DNA from: Prostheceraeus crozeri | Lineage: Eukaryota; Platyhelminthes; Polycladida; Euryleptidae | Length of the DNA stretch: 64,000 nt | Direction of reading: 5' to 3' | Assembly (NCBI GenBank): GCA_907163375.1 | Contig: CAJQUW010003055.1 | Span: forward strand, 248,001-312,000 | Shown: piece after piece, positions 9,237 to 19,043 of the stretch | Numbering within the stretch: the stretch's first letter is position 1 | Layout of the letters: each line of letters starts with the position of its first letter | Position numbers and translations under genes: made by a program | Notes under the pieces: model-generated | Database searches by the model: none | Seen by the model: only the letters and a program-made list of their open reading frames with translations | What the model was told of the DNA's origin: nothing

Positions 9237-9325
9237 TCGGACCAAAGGTCCTCAGGTTACTAACCTATCGGAGCGAAGCTCCTCTGGCTTTAGCCGATCT
9301 GACCAAAGGTCCTCAGGTTAATAAC
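9237..9325. repeat. two-hairpin repeat, three diverged copies
   Basis: Copies at about 31-bp spacing. Copy 1 has GGACC-AAA-GGTCC (9239-9251). Copy 2 has GGAGC-GAA-GCTCC (9270-9282) followed by GGCT-TT-AGCC (9286-9295). Copy 3 has GACC-AAA-GGTC (9301-9311). Copy 2 swaps both strands of one stem pair (C-G to G-C), so pairing is preserved while sequence changes. They overlap the end of the capsid gene. Confidence 0.9.
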
Positions 9326-10652
9326 CTATCCTAGCCATCTTTCCATTTAGAATTTCAATAGAATATTTTACATCTTCTAGCAATAAACCATAAGCCATCA
9401 ATGAAGTTATGGAATCTTTTTTCAATATTAATTGTTACATCACAACCAGTCTTGATAATATCTTCAGATTGTGCACTTAAATCGAAGCAGAAAATTGGAT
9501 ATAAATGTCTCCAATCTCCAGGAGTTAATTGTGGTTCAACTCCAAATTCTATTCAAAGATTTCTATAAGTATCATATCCTTCCATAAATTGATTATTGGT
9601 ATAATCGAATCTTAATGGATCAATTGGATATCGGGTTTGATTTAAAGCAACTTGTAAACTTCGAATTGTATCAATATGAAAAAGATTGTTGTTCTTATCA
9701 AAACTTGGAGAATTATTTCTTTGAAATGTTAGTAATAAATATCTTGGAGTATTCGAAGTTCTAGTAAAATGCCAGTTAAATCATTGTTCGGAAAAAGTTA
9801 CTGAAGTAGCAGTACGCTTTAGAAAATTTACTGGAATTGGTTTGTTAGTATTTATCTTTTTGCAATAGCTAATTCGACCTCTAAACTAGGAGTAATATTC
9901 TTAATCCAAAATTCAAGTCTATCAATTTTTAAATATGCTTTTTTTCCAGTCTTACCATAAAAGATTAATTCATTATTTGCTGTGCGATGAATTATTAATT
10001 TAAATTTTAATTGACATGATATTTTGTCATAATCTAAATATCCGAATAATGGAGACAATGACCAATTTACTGTCTGTTTACTTTTCTTGTTAAATTCACG
10101 TCTTTCTTTATATGCACTATTGTTTGTTTTATTTAAATGATTTGCAATATTTTCTACATCTTTCGCAATTCCTGCGGCATCTGTTCCAGCGTGAGTTAAA
10201 TCATTAACAATTATACCATCATTAGTATCAGGAAACCAACCTTCGATTTCATGCTTTTTATTATTTTCACCAATTGTTATAAATCTAAGCATTGTATCAA
10301 TTACACCTGGAGAATCACTTATTGTTTCTATATTTTGAGTTGCAACATCCAAACGCATTTGTGTAAATAATCTTGGAAAAAAATTATTCTCTAATGCAAT
10401 ATTATCACTATCTGGTAATGGTGTTGTAAAATTGGCATCACTATATAAAGAATATTCACAGTGTAAAAAGGAACCAGGTAGATATATATAACTCTGCTGA
10501 TTATCAACTTCAAAAATTAAATCAACTCCAGTATTTACTCTACTAGAAGATCCGGTATTCATAGCAATTCTTATATAGTCATTCTTTTTTTGATTGTAAC
10601 TGACGAACGGAGGATCGTCTAATCTAAATTTATTTTCGATAAGAGAAGACAT
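9318..10652 (-). pseudogene. probable major capsid protein (double jelly-roll type), frameshifted, two in-frame TGA
   Basis: The largest structural gene of the block. An uninterrupted frame from ATG 10650-10652 (MSSLIENKFRL; a further 14 codons upstream are open but look untranslated) runs to 9852. Homologous-looking sequence continues in the next frame after an A5 run near 9857. It contains TGA at 9781-9783 and 9553-9555 and shifts again near 9385 to end in TAA at 9318-9320. Beta-rich segments such as SYIYLPGSFLHC and the C-terminal YGLLLEDVKYSIEI resemble Polinton capsid proteins of the F54H12.2 group as I remember them. Total about 440 codons, reasonable for the family. No homology search was run. 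Confidence 0.65.
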
Positions 10653-10734
10653 TTTTAAAAAAATAATTAGACTTTTTTGTATTTTCTCACACATAGAAAA
10701 AATTTTACTAGAAAAATTTTACTTAAATATAATT

Positions 10735-11133
10735 TTAGAATTTTGCTAGACCATTGCCTCTTATTTCTTCAATTGAACGAACCGTAGGTTCTATGGCTAC
10801 GCCTGATTTCTTCTCCTGTTTACTATCAGACCCCACAGCTATGTTAGCAATTTTGTTTTTTGTTTCCTCTGAAAGTTTTTTTAATTTTTTTAGTTCTTCA
10901 GAATCATTCTTAAGTTTACGAATAGCTTCTAGTTGTTTTAATTCGTTTTGTGACTTAACAGCATTTGATATTGCACTAGCTGTACTACCTATAGCAGCTG
11001 CTCCTTTTGCAGCAGATGTAATCAAATCTTTATTATTTTTAATTAAGTTAACGATACTTCCTATGCCAGGAAAGATGCCAGCTCCTTCTTTTTGAATTGT
11101 TTCTACACTGTAATAATGGTAAACAGATTTCAT
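10735..11133 (-). CDS. small Gly/Ala-rich virion-type protein (132 aa)
   Basis: Intact ATG-started ORF. After about 15 residues it shows EGAGIFPGIGSIVNLI, then an Ala-rich segment (AAKGAAAIGSTASAI) and a long charged coiled coil (EELKKLKKLSEETKNK). A GAGIFP-type motif ahead of an amphipathic Ala/Gly helix is a common layout of pVI/pX-like minor virion proteins in adenovirus-like and Polinton elements, with likely membrane or core roles. The C-terminal codons (about 10,779-10,803) are made of a two-hairpin repeat unit, so the end of the protein is repeat-derived. It lies 82 bp upstream of the capsid start in transcription order. Confidence 0.6.
   Translation of the reverse strand: MKSVYHYYSVETIQKEGAGIFPGIGSIVNLIKNNKDLITSAAKGAAAIGSTASAISNAVKSQNELKQLEAIRKLKNDSEELKKLKKLSEETKNKIANIAVGSDSKQEKKSGVAIEPTVRSIEEIRGNGLAKF
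10779..10803. repeat. two-hairpin repeat inside the 132-aa gene
   Basis: GAACC-GTA-GGTTC (10779-10791), spacer TAT, then GGC-TAC-GCC (10795-10803). Both hairpins are perfect but share almost no stem bases with the 8671 units. It lies in the coding frame near the C-terminus. Confidence 0.85.
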
Positions 11134-11267
11134 AGATGGTTCATGTGCTATTTTTTTATTTGAAGCAAAATGTTTAAGATTGTGTTTTTAAATTATAGGC
11201 ATTTTTTAGGATTAAATTTGTCTTTTGGAAAAAATATTTACGTTAAGATTTACGTGCGTCATCAAGA

Positions 11268-11303
11268 TTTGGTCCGATCGGCTAAAGCCTCTGAACAATG
11301 TTC
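11268..11303. repeat. two-hairpin repeat in reverse orientation
   Basis: GGCT-AA-AGCC (11280-11289), spacer TCT, then GAAC-AAT-GTTC (11293-11303), preceded by GGTCCGATC. Read on the minus strand this has the same order as the other units. It lies between the 132-aa and 94-aa genes. Confidence 0.85.
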
Positions 11304-11305
11304 TA

Positions 11306-11590
11306 TCAAGATTTACGTTTGTGAATGGACAACAACTTCGTGATAACATTATTAATTTTCCGTTGTACGTTATCTATTGCGTCAAGTAGCGTGTGATGTA
11401 CTTTAATTTCTTTTCTATTAACTTGCATTTTCTGCTGATTAATCTTCAACGCCGTTTTAAGAGCATTCAATTTAACTTTAAGAACATCGAACTGATTTTT
11501 AACGGCATCTAACTGTTCTTTATTTCCTTTAGAGTTTTCTTGAAAATGTTTCTTTACTTCGTTTTCTAAATTGATTTTAAGAGTTTTCAT
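11306..11590 (-). CDS. coiled-coil protein (94 aa)
   Basis: Almost entirely heptad-like charged helix (VKKHFQENSKGNKEQLDAV...), ending IHKRKS. Its ATG (11588-11590) follows directly after the TAA of the preceding gene and is in the same frame. The two may therefore be one long fibre-type protein split by a stop, or two proteins from one transcript. Function is inferred only as structural or coiled-coil. Confidence 0.5.
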   Translation of the reverse strand: MKTLKINLENEVKKHFQENSKGNKEQLDAVKNQFDVLKVKLNALKTALKINQQKMQVNRKEIKVHHTLLDAIDNVQRKINNVITKLLSIHKRKS

Positions 11591-12193
11591 TTATTTATTT
11601 TTTTGATTAAGTGAGTTTACTTCATTTATTATTCTATTCATCTTTTTCATTTGTTGGGTAATTTTAGAACTTAATTCATCAACACTTTTTTGGAATGTAG
11701 TTTGCAACTTATTTAAATTCTTAAAAATTATTTTAGGAAGTTTTTCTATTTCATCTTCTAATTGTTCTTTCAATAATTTTATCTGATGTTTATTTTTAAT
11801 GACTGCAGATTTTAAATTTATAGAAAGTAATATTAAAATTTTTGATTGTTCTGAAATCTTTTTAAAAAGTTTTGCTATATCTGCTTCTAGCTCTCTATCC
11901 TTTTTATCAAGTTCTAATAATTTTTCGTTTAATGATTTGTCATTAAGTTTAAGCAACTTTAATTCATTCATCAGTGGAACCAAAACATCGTTTATATATT
12001 TTTCCTTTAAGTCATTGATTTGTGTATCAACATACTGTTTATTTGTCAACTCTGTATTTTGTTGCGGAAGAATAGAAAGATGCAATGGACCAGATAAAAC
12101 GTCTCCAGTTTTCATGATATAATTTTCTATTTCTATTTCTGATTCACGATTATTCGGGATATATGCACCTCCACCAACATTTGGTAACATCAT
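11591..12193 (-). CDS. fibre-like coiled-coil protein (about 201 aa)
   Basis: The likely start is the ATG pair at 12188-12193 (MMLPNVGGGAY); the frame is open 31 codons further. Residues about 25-60 read MKTGDVLSGPLHLSIL and then LTNKQYVDTQI. This is the 'T/SGxLxL...xATKQYVD' signature seen in tail fibres and other trimeric attachment stalks. The remaining 140 residues are coiled coil. A role as a virion spike or fibre is an inference from this motif. It is followed without a gap by the in-frame 94-aa coiled coil. Confidence 0.6.
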   Translation of the reverse strand: MMLPNVGGGAYIPNNRESEIEIENYIMKTGDVLSGPLHLSILPQQNTELTNKQYVDTQINDLKEKYINDVLVPLMNELKLLKLNDKSLNEKLLELDKKDRELEADIAKLFKKISEQSKILILLSINLKSAVIKNKHQIKLLKEQLEDEIEKLPKIIFKNLNKLQTTFQKSVDELSSKITQQMKKMNRIINEVNSLNQKNK

Positions 12194-12354
12194 TTTTTTA
12201 ACAATAAAAGATATATATGTCATGAAAATAAAAATTGTTTTCTCATGAAAATAAAAAATAAATTTTTCACGGATCAACAAAGACAATGAATAGACATCAG
12301 ATCACTCAGTCAATTAGCCACATCAAGAGAACAATTGTCAAGTGCGAGTGTCAG

Positions 12355-12738
12355 TTATGTTGATGAGTAAGAGGAAAAAGAGATCTCATCACGAACAATT
12401 CCAATTCCTTGTGTTACATTCTTAACTTTGGTCCATCTCTTTCTTAATTTTTTATAATGCTCTAATCTTAATAATAATTGAGATTCCTTATCTTTCATAT
12501 AACGTACTCTATCTTTATGTTTTTCTTTATTCATTTTTTCAATGTCCATTAAAGTAGAACTACGTTCATATGATAACGAAGGATATATTCTTGCGGTTTC
12601 TTCCACTTTTATTCCTTCCATTTTCGTCGTCGCCGTTGCCGTCGTCGCCGTCCCCGTCGAAGTTCCTTCCATTTCTGAGGTTTCTTCCATTTTCGTCGTC
12701 GCCGTTGCCGTCGTCGCCGTCCCCGTTGAGGTTTCCAT
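12355..12738 (-). CDS. basic coiled-coil protein with Thr/Ala repeat N-terminus (127 aa)
   Basis: The N-terminus contains two copies of a repeat (TGTATTATATTKMEE/G) from a GC-rich direct duplication at about 12,620-12,740. The rest is charged helix with LLLRLEHYKKLRKRW near residue 95-110. This resembles the helix preceding a hydrophobic tail in some Polinton structural proteins, but the tail here is short. It is the last gene before the right end, and I do not know its function. Open frames on the other strand across the repeat are by-products of the repetitive sequence. Confidence 0.5.
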   Translation of the reverse strand: METSTGTATTATATTKMEETSEMEGTSTGTATTATATTKMEGIKVEETARIYPSLSYERSSTLMDIEKMNKEKHKDRVRYMKDKESQLLLRLEHYKKLRKRWTKVKNVTQGIGIVRDEISFSSYSST

Positions 12739-12794
12739 TTTTAAAGAAATATTTTGAATACAATCTTCTGGTATATTAAGTCTACGTGATATTT

Positions 12795-13085
12795 TTTGGG
12801 CTACCTAAATTTTCATCTGCCTAAATTTTCGACTTTCGGCTACGTGATATTTTTTAGATTAAATGATATTTTGAGACCGCCTAAATTTTCGATTACGTGA
12901 TATTTTGTGACAACTTAAATTTTCGATTACGTGATATTTTGAGACCGCCTAAATTTTTGAAATTTTGATTTTTTTGAAAATTTGTCACTACCTAAATTTT
13001 CGCCCTTCGGCCTTCGCCCACGTGAAATTTGAAGTCTACCTAAATTTTTGAAACTTTGATTTTTTGAAAATTTTGAAAAAAAACC
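12795..13085. repeat. subterminal repeat zone
   Basis: Six or seven irregular copies of cctaaattttcg, most followed by tacgtgatatttt, at about 30-50-bp spacing. No gene. It lies immediately inside the right end of the element and may be part of the terminal inverted repeat, whose partner is outside the window. Confidence 0.7.
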
Positions 13086-13090
13086 GCAAA

Positions 13091-13156
13091 AGTGTGACAT
13101 CCGGCGCAAGCGAAGCGAAGCAAAGCGAAGCGAAGCGTCGCGCCGGATGTCACACT
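13091..13156. repeat. terminal palindrome, probable right end of the Polinton
   Basis: A perfect 17-bp inverted repeat: AGTGTGACATCCGGCGC at 13091-13107 and its complement at 13140-13156, with a loop of gaagc/caaagc repeats. The outer end is CT-3' (AG on the other strand), as known for Polintons. Sequence beyond 13,157 belongs to a different, interspersed host repeat. The 6-bp target duplication cannot be tested because the left end is missing; the candidate on this side is atatac. Confidence 0.65.
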
Positions 13157-13165
13157 ATATACTAC

Positions 13166-13810
13166 TTTCTCCTTCTAGCGGTCAAGAAACCTAGCGCATT
13201 TCTGGAATAAACACATCGAAAGCTTCCTTAGCTATATACCGTCATTTATCAGATAAATGAAATGTCGTTGGAACTTTTCAATTAATCACTAAATGACATG
13301 TATGATATAGATTGTGATGATATTTTGGAAGCTCATATTCGAAAGCATGCAAAGGTTTTGAAAATTGTTCAAATATATTTAACAGGGGAATCCTTCAAAG
13401 TAAAATGAATACTATAAGATTTCTTGGGCTCTTATTTCAAGCTGGAGCAATGCATGCTCTGTAAATCGACATTACAAGTTGCATATGTGTCTGATTATAC
13501 TCTTGATTGATTATAGGAGCCATATTTCAAAATGATGAACGTACAGTACGTTTTACAGGATTTCCTTCTTTATCATCCTGTCGTTGCACTATTTTGTAAA
13601 TTCACTATTGCTTTTGTCTACATGATCTTTGGACAAGGGGCAACAATCCAGATCACAAATTGACTTGATAATTTAGAATGTCAACCAGAAAACAAAGGCA
13701 GTTCGCAAAATCTGCTTTTTGCCCCAAACTAAGTTCCCCGGAGTGTGCCATAATTTTCATGCAATTTCCATTCTAGGACTTTCTATGATATTGTTAATTT
13801 CTATGGGCAT
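13166..13810. repeat. interspersed repeat, inverted copy at 58.4-59.0 kb
   Basis: From ctccttctag onward this sequence matches the complement of about 58,395-59,012 with moderate divergence over more than 600 bp. Shared landmarks are tttgcccc-aactaagttcccc, atgacatgt and cattctagg. It starts ten bases beyond the Polinton end and contains no ORF I can support. Confidence 0.75.
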
Positions 13811-14080
13811 AGGTATATGGATATGGAAAAGTCAACAGAAATAGAATTCACTTATTCAAAAATAGAATGCAAAAAGGCATATTTGACCAATTTCCGCACT
13901 GATAAGTATAGGATATCAAACGATATTTGAAAGCATTATCAACATAACAAAAGGCGGAGTTTGTTATAGGATAATGCTTGAAAATATCGTATGATATCTA
14001 TCATAACGCATAGTTTTACTTGTAATTCGGAGTGTGATATCTGATGGTTTTTGTTTGTTATGTACATAATACACGGAATA

Positions 14081-16692
14081 TATCCCTCAAGGGTTCAACG
14101 GCTTGAACTTAGCGTAAAGGTTCAACGTGGAACATTTTGTTCCTATGACTATAATGCAAATTATGTGTTTATCAAATGCTTTCAAATTACACTAGATGTT
14201 AAGATATGCCTATCTGTACTATAGCAGCAAGAAGTTTATGTCCCTAAGTATCTATTTCTACCTTTATACTCGATCATCTGTGTCATAAAGGTATATATTG
14301 CATCACTGAATTTGAAGCTTTTTTATGAATTAATTGTTTTTTAATTACATATATGCTATGGGATTTGTACTAATAAGAAGTGAAAACTCCATGTATAACA
14401 TCAAATGTAATTCTCTCAGTATGTATATATTACAAAACATTGTACAAAACATGTGAAATTTCATGTATCACTCGATTTCGTAAGTACATAATGCATAGTC
14501 ATCAATATGAGCCTCAATGCTCAAGACTACAGATCACATGAGCTAGAAGCAGTTTTCTTAACAACTCTTCGATGTTTGATGGACACACCGGTTTGCAACA
14601 TGAGTCACAGAATGACCTTGTCTTCCGCTTGCACGAGCAGCATCTTCCACTGTTCGGTCGTCGCGAGCTGATCGGTCTAGGAGCCGGTTCTTGCACATGA
14701 TATCCGACTTGAGACGCCGCCTGTCGAATATGTACTTGGAGTGAATTTCGCAAACAATGCAAACGCTTTTTGGCAAAAGGTCTTGCGAGTTCGAATCCCA
14801 AATCCTTCAAATAAGCTTTCTTGTCATAGGAAGGAAATGCACTTCGCATGAGGATGAATGAGTTGTAGCATCCTACATCGATACAGTTAAAAAACAGGAG
14901 CAGAGGCCATCTGTTTGTTTTTCTTCTTACTGTATACTCTTCGACTTGCTGATCAAGAAGATCTACAACACCCTTTGTTTTATTGTATGATTTAGTTATC
15001 ATAGTGGGTCGATGTCTTTCAGTGTCATCTGTCCTAGAATCATGATTTCCGGAAGACATGAGTATCACATTCGTTCTTTTCTTGGGACAGTAGGAGAGGA
15101 TCTTGATCTTGTTTTCATGATTGTATACCGATCGTACATCATATCTGTCACGGTTCTCAGTAGAACGAATGTAATCTGTTATCTCCCGTCTATGAGATCG
15201 AACAGTTCCTAGAATTGTCAGACTTTTCGACAATATTGTCGATATTTAGGAAGACAGCTAAGTCATGCGAAGGGAAAAAATTATCACAAACGATGTTACG
15301 TCCTGAGCAGTAGAAAGGACTTGTCAACTCCTTTACTATGTCAAATGCCAAATTTTGGTGGACGCCCTCTCCGTCTCGCTCGTTATATATGTATCCTCCC
15401 TTCAAGGCATAACCGGAATCCGCTTCACATATCCAGAATATCTTGACGCCGTACTTATGCGGCTTGGCATGTAAGTCTTTCCTCGATACCCTAACAGTTG
15501 TTCGTCAACTGTTAGGTTCTCACTCGGGACATAGAACTTGAGGAACTGTGAACTCAAAAGATTCCATTGGTCAGAGAAAGCTGCCAGCACGTCACAGTCG
15601 GCTTACGTGCCTCTCGTGTGTGATAGTCATCAAAACGTATAGCTGTCAGAAAAAATTTGAACCTTGCTTTGGATATTGTAGCACGATAAAAGGGCTTACT
15701 GTCTTGCACATTCCGCAAGTCGTCGATGTAAGTGAAGCTGTCGCGATCCGCTCCAGCCCGCAGAAGTAAAGATATACAAGCCTTCAATTCATCCATTGAA
15801 AAAACACCTTTGTTACGAGGATAAGGAGATGAAACATTGACCTCACTTTGATGTTGGTACACCTCAATGTATGATACAAAATTTCTTCCGTGAAAATAAG
15901 TGAAAACGATTCAATTATCGACGAAGGATGTACGCTGCTTCTTGATCGCTGTCTAAGAATGTCACGGTCACGCAATCGCTGCGGATAAGGCAACTTCGAG
16001 TATATGATTCCCTTTGAATTGCACAGATCAGAAGATGAATTATCATCGGCGATATCGTCATCTGAGTCACTGGAATCGTCATTTGTCGGTAGTGGGACCA
16101 GGATTGCGCTCTGATTTTCGATTTCCATAGTCGAAAGGTCTTCCGTATTATCCTCGGGATCATCCTCATCGGCCGGGGAAATCTGAACTATCTAGTTGAG
16201 ACTTCATCAACAATATTCAAAGCATTACGCGCCTACAAAAATGTCATTCGACGCGGTCTACCGGCGGCCATTTCGTCGCAGATTGTGAAAGTCTCTTGAA
16301 TTTCGCGCCAGACGAAAATTTGAAAAATGTTGCACCTGCCATTATTTTGCAGCTGAGGAAGATACTACTGGAATCTCATGAGCTCTAGTATCATGCTTGA
16401 TAACAGTGTAATCACTTGAAGATATGTATTCAGTTACTCAGACCCTGTCAAAGTATGACGAATCTGCATTTAAGTCATTGGAACAAAATGTTCCACGTTG
16501 AACCTTGACGTGAAGTTTTGATCTAGAACCGAAACTAATTTAGGTACGAACTCTATATTAGAGCATGCTTAGGGTATTGTACTCTAGTTTGAAGTTCTGG
16601 AGTATGAAAAACCAGGATTATATAGTTTTATCAGGATAAACATTTCATTAGCCGGTGGAACAAAATGTTCCACGTTGAACCTTTGAGGGATA
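14081..16692 (-). mobile_element. PiggyBac-type transposon remnant
   Basis: Encloses a broken PiggyBac transposase. Candidate inverted ends are tatccctcaa (14081-14090) and ttgagggata (16683-16692). Inside them is a 27-bp inverted pair, 14117-14143 and 16657-16683, with an extra copy at 16480-16506. I do not see TTAA duplications at these points, so the exact limits are provisional. Confidence 0.65.
14514..16169 (-). pseudogene. PiggyBac transposase, broken into at least four frames
   Basis: Cut-and-paste transposase of the DDD type. In order from 16,169 downward: an acidic N-terminus (SDSDDDIADD), the Tnp core start (GVFSMDELKACISLLL), LTVDEQLLGYRG with the first Asp, IVCDNFFPSHDL with the second, KGVVDLLDQQVEEY with the third, and a C-terminal Cys-rich domain (CCSCKRKTRSFCDSC). 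All three catalytic Asp are visible, but frame changes near 15,850, 15,560, 15,400 and 15,200 make it inactive. Confidence 0.85.
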
Positions 16693-18593
16693 TCAGGCAA
16701 TGACCATAGATTTCTAGATGCTATGGAAATCCATGCAGAAGTCCATGGAAATATCCAAATCCATTCATTTCCATTCGAGTCAGTTACCGCATGAAGACGG
16801 CGTGAATTTCTATCAATTCTGTTTATAGCCTACCGATACATGTACATCAATGGTGCCAAATTTGTTGTTTTTCTAACTTATTACTCAGATCCCAATGACG
16901 GGCATGGAAAGCAAGAAACTTTTGAATCTCGACATTCTTGAAATATAGCATGACTCAAGCTTGATAAAATGCATATTATGGTTCACTGGTCAGTCTAACT
17001 CTGATGGCATTGAAAGTTTGTCAGCTAAAAAATGCGCATTTTATGACTTCCTCTAGGAATGAGTGAACTTATAGCAGCATCAAGAATCAAAGATGTCCTT
17101 CGGGGTTGCTCAATGATTGAAGAAAATTCTGCACCACTTAATCAATACACAAGACTGAAGTCGAGAAATCTTGCTGTTGCAGGTTATGGAGCATAACACA
17201 CCACCAGGCGGGGTATCAATATCAATGGACATTGGCAGATTACAGTATGCGCTCAATTACGATGGAATTCGTCGATGGATCCTATTATTACATGTGCCAT
17301 GCGCTACATTACATGGCAATATTTTTCGCGAGTTTTCCTTGACATCATGTCTGCCATGTTTTTATGAAAGCGCAGGCATTCAGGACCCATACCAACGGTC
17401 GTTGAAAATATGAGACAGGAAATATAGAGAAGGAAATTATTTGATGAATCCCGAGGGATATATCAAATAATTTCGCAAGCTATGTCAGAGAATCGTATAG
17501 CTATCCTCTATCCGTTATAAAGTATGCCAGATTATTAGGATCATAGACATCCGAGATATAATCTCTCTCTACCAAGATTTTCCCTGCGAACAAATTTTAT
17601 CAGATATAGAAGGGATTCTGAAATGCGATTCTACAACTATGTAATAATCTGGTATACTCACAGAATTAAATATTTTGAGGAACCTATTAAGTGGGCAAAA
17701 AGGAATTCCTTATACCTTACAGAGATAGGAAAAAAGTCGTGCTTCGCTTACGGATTAATGTGAGTTCCAGCAAAGTGCTTCGATTGCCACAATTCCTTCA
17801 GATTCGAAGAATTCAGATCATTGTGCACAAGTTTTCTCCATAATGTTGGCCCTTCCGATCATTATTAAAGAAAGTAGCAGGCGTACGAAAATTAGTTCAC
17901 TTGATGATTTCACATCCTCTCCTCGGCATTTCTCACTGTATAGTGCATACACTGAATCGAAGCCAGGCATCGGTGTGTGTTTCGGTGTGTGCGAAGTGAT
18001 ATCGCAGCACGCACGCATCTCTCACTGGCTCCGATGTCCACTGCTGACAGCTTATTGTTCGCCATTTCCAATAGCAAGCGATACACGAATAATCCATTAG
18101 AGAAGGAGCAAGTTGTCTAATTCTGTGATGTGCCATTCCGATATTAAGGCTAGATATGATTCTTCTTTTCGAGGAAACCGAAGCGCGCACAGATGAATCT
18201 AATTCTGTGGGTATACCTTATTGAGATTATACATGTAGAGATTTACTCATAGAGATAATTGCACTGTGAAGTATTACGTTTGATCTATATTGCTAGCTTA
18301 GGGATTCTTACATACAGCATGTCAGCTGTGATTAAAACTAATGTTGAAATTACAATTGCAGTTTATAGCTTTCTGTGTGTACCATCGGCATACAAGAAAA
18401 AAATGAAAAATATTTATTGCTTATCAATATGAATTATTACTGTAGGGCGGTTTTTTATTGACCTAAAAAATTGCGAATTTTGACTTTATTTTCAAGTAAA
18501 TTTTAACCTAAAATTTGACTTAAATGTAAACTTTTTACCCAATCTTTTTACCTAATTCAGTTTTGTTTAACCAAAGAGAGCATCATTTCAGAC
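16693..18593. other. no feature recognised
   Basis: Short ORFs only (the longest 80-85 codons), overlapping on both strands and without domain character. No repeat family that I could link to another part of the window. Confidence 0.5.
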
Positions 18594-19043
18594 TCACAAG
18601 AAGAGTTTTGGCATATGTTGCCGACATGATGACTCAGATGGGCAATGATGACCCATAAAATCAAATAAATCTCGTATCGCTTGATGCTCCAATTTATGTA
18701 AAGGAATGTCAGCGGCTAAAAACGCTGTTGTTACATGCTTAGCCAGATCAGGTTTGAAGTTCAAGAAGGTCTGACTTTCATGTTTTGATGAGGTGGGTAC
18801 TGATGATGAAGAGGTAATTCTTTGTAACTTCGTCGCATGTTTGGCACTTTTACGATGACTGTCAATCATAAACTGTTTCGCGTATCTCACCGGGCATTCA
18901 CAAAGCAAACAGAAAAGTTCATTCCTTGGTGTTACTTTAAATTCTTTAGGATATTGGCAAGTGATTATTTTGCACTTGGATGCATCACTTTCAGCTGTCT
19001 TGGGCATTTCGAACAATCGAAGATAGTCAGTGTCAGTTAACAA
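18594..19043 (-). pseudogene. hAT/CGGBP-like transposase N-terminal fragment
   Basis: A 149-codon ORF with a BED-like zinc finger (CLLCECPV...DSHRKSAKH) followed by AFLAADIPLHKLEH and a proline-rich end (LPS-type in the family; here CPSESSC). This order is the start of hAT-derived proteins of the CGGBP1/ZBED-like type. The catalytic part is absent. Flanking AT-rich blocks (18,450-18,560 and 19,180-19,280) share tttaacct/gacttta runs in inverted sense and may be decayed ends. Confidence 0.55.

Noticed and set aside
8761-9783. Reassigned genetic code (TGA = Trp) as an established fact
   Set aside because: Only three sites, TGG is used in the same genes, and frameshifts nearby show general decay; kept as a question only.
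10754-11095. 113-codon plus-strand ORF
   Set aside because: Antisense to the Gly/Ala-rich virion gene; its hydrophobic look is the complement of Lys/Glu/Ala codons.
12542-12779. Overlapping ORFs in several frames near 12.6-12.8 kb
   Set aside because: Shadows produced by a duplicated GC-rich block that stays open in many frames; only the minus-strand 127-aa frame has a natural C-terminus.
17818-18190. Overlapping 66- to 85-codon ORFs on both strands
   Set aside because: Mutual shadows without motifs or shared repeats.
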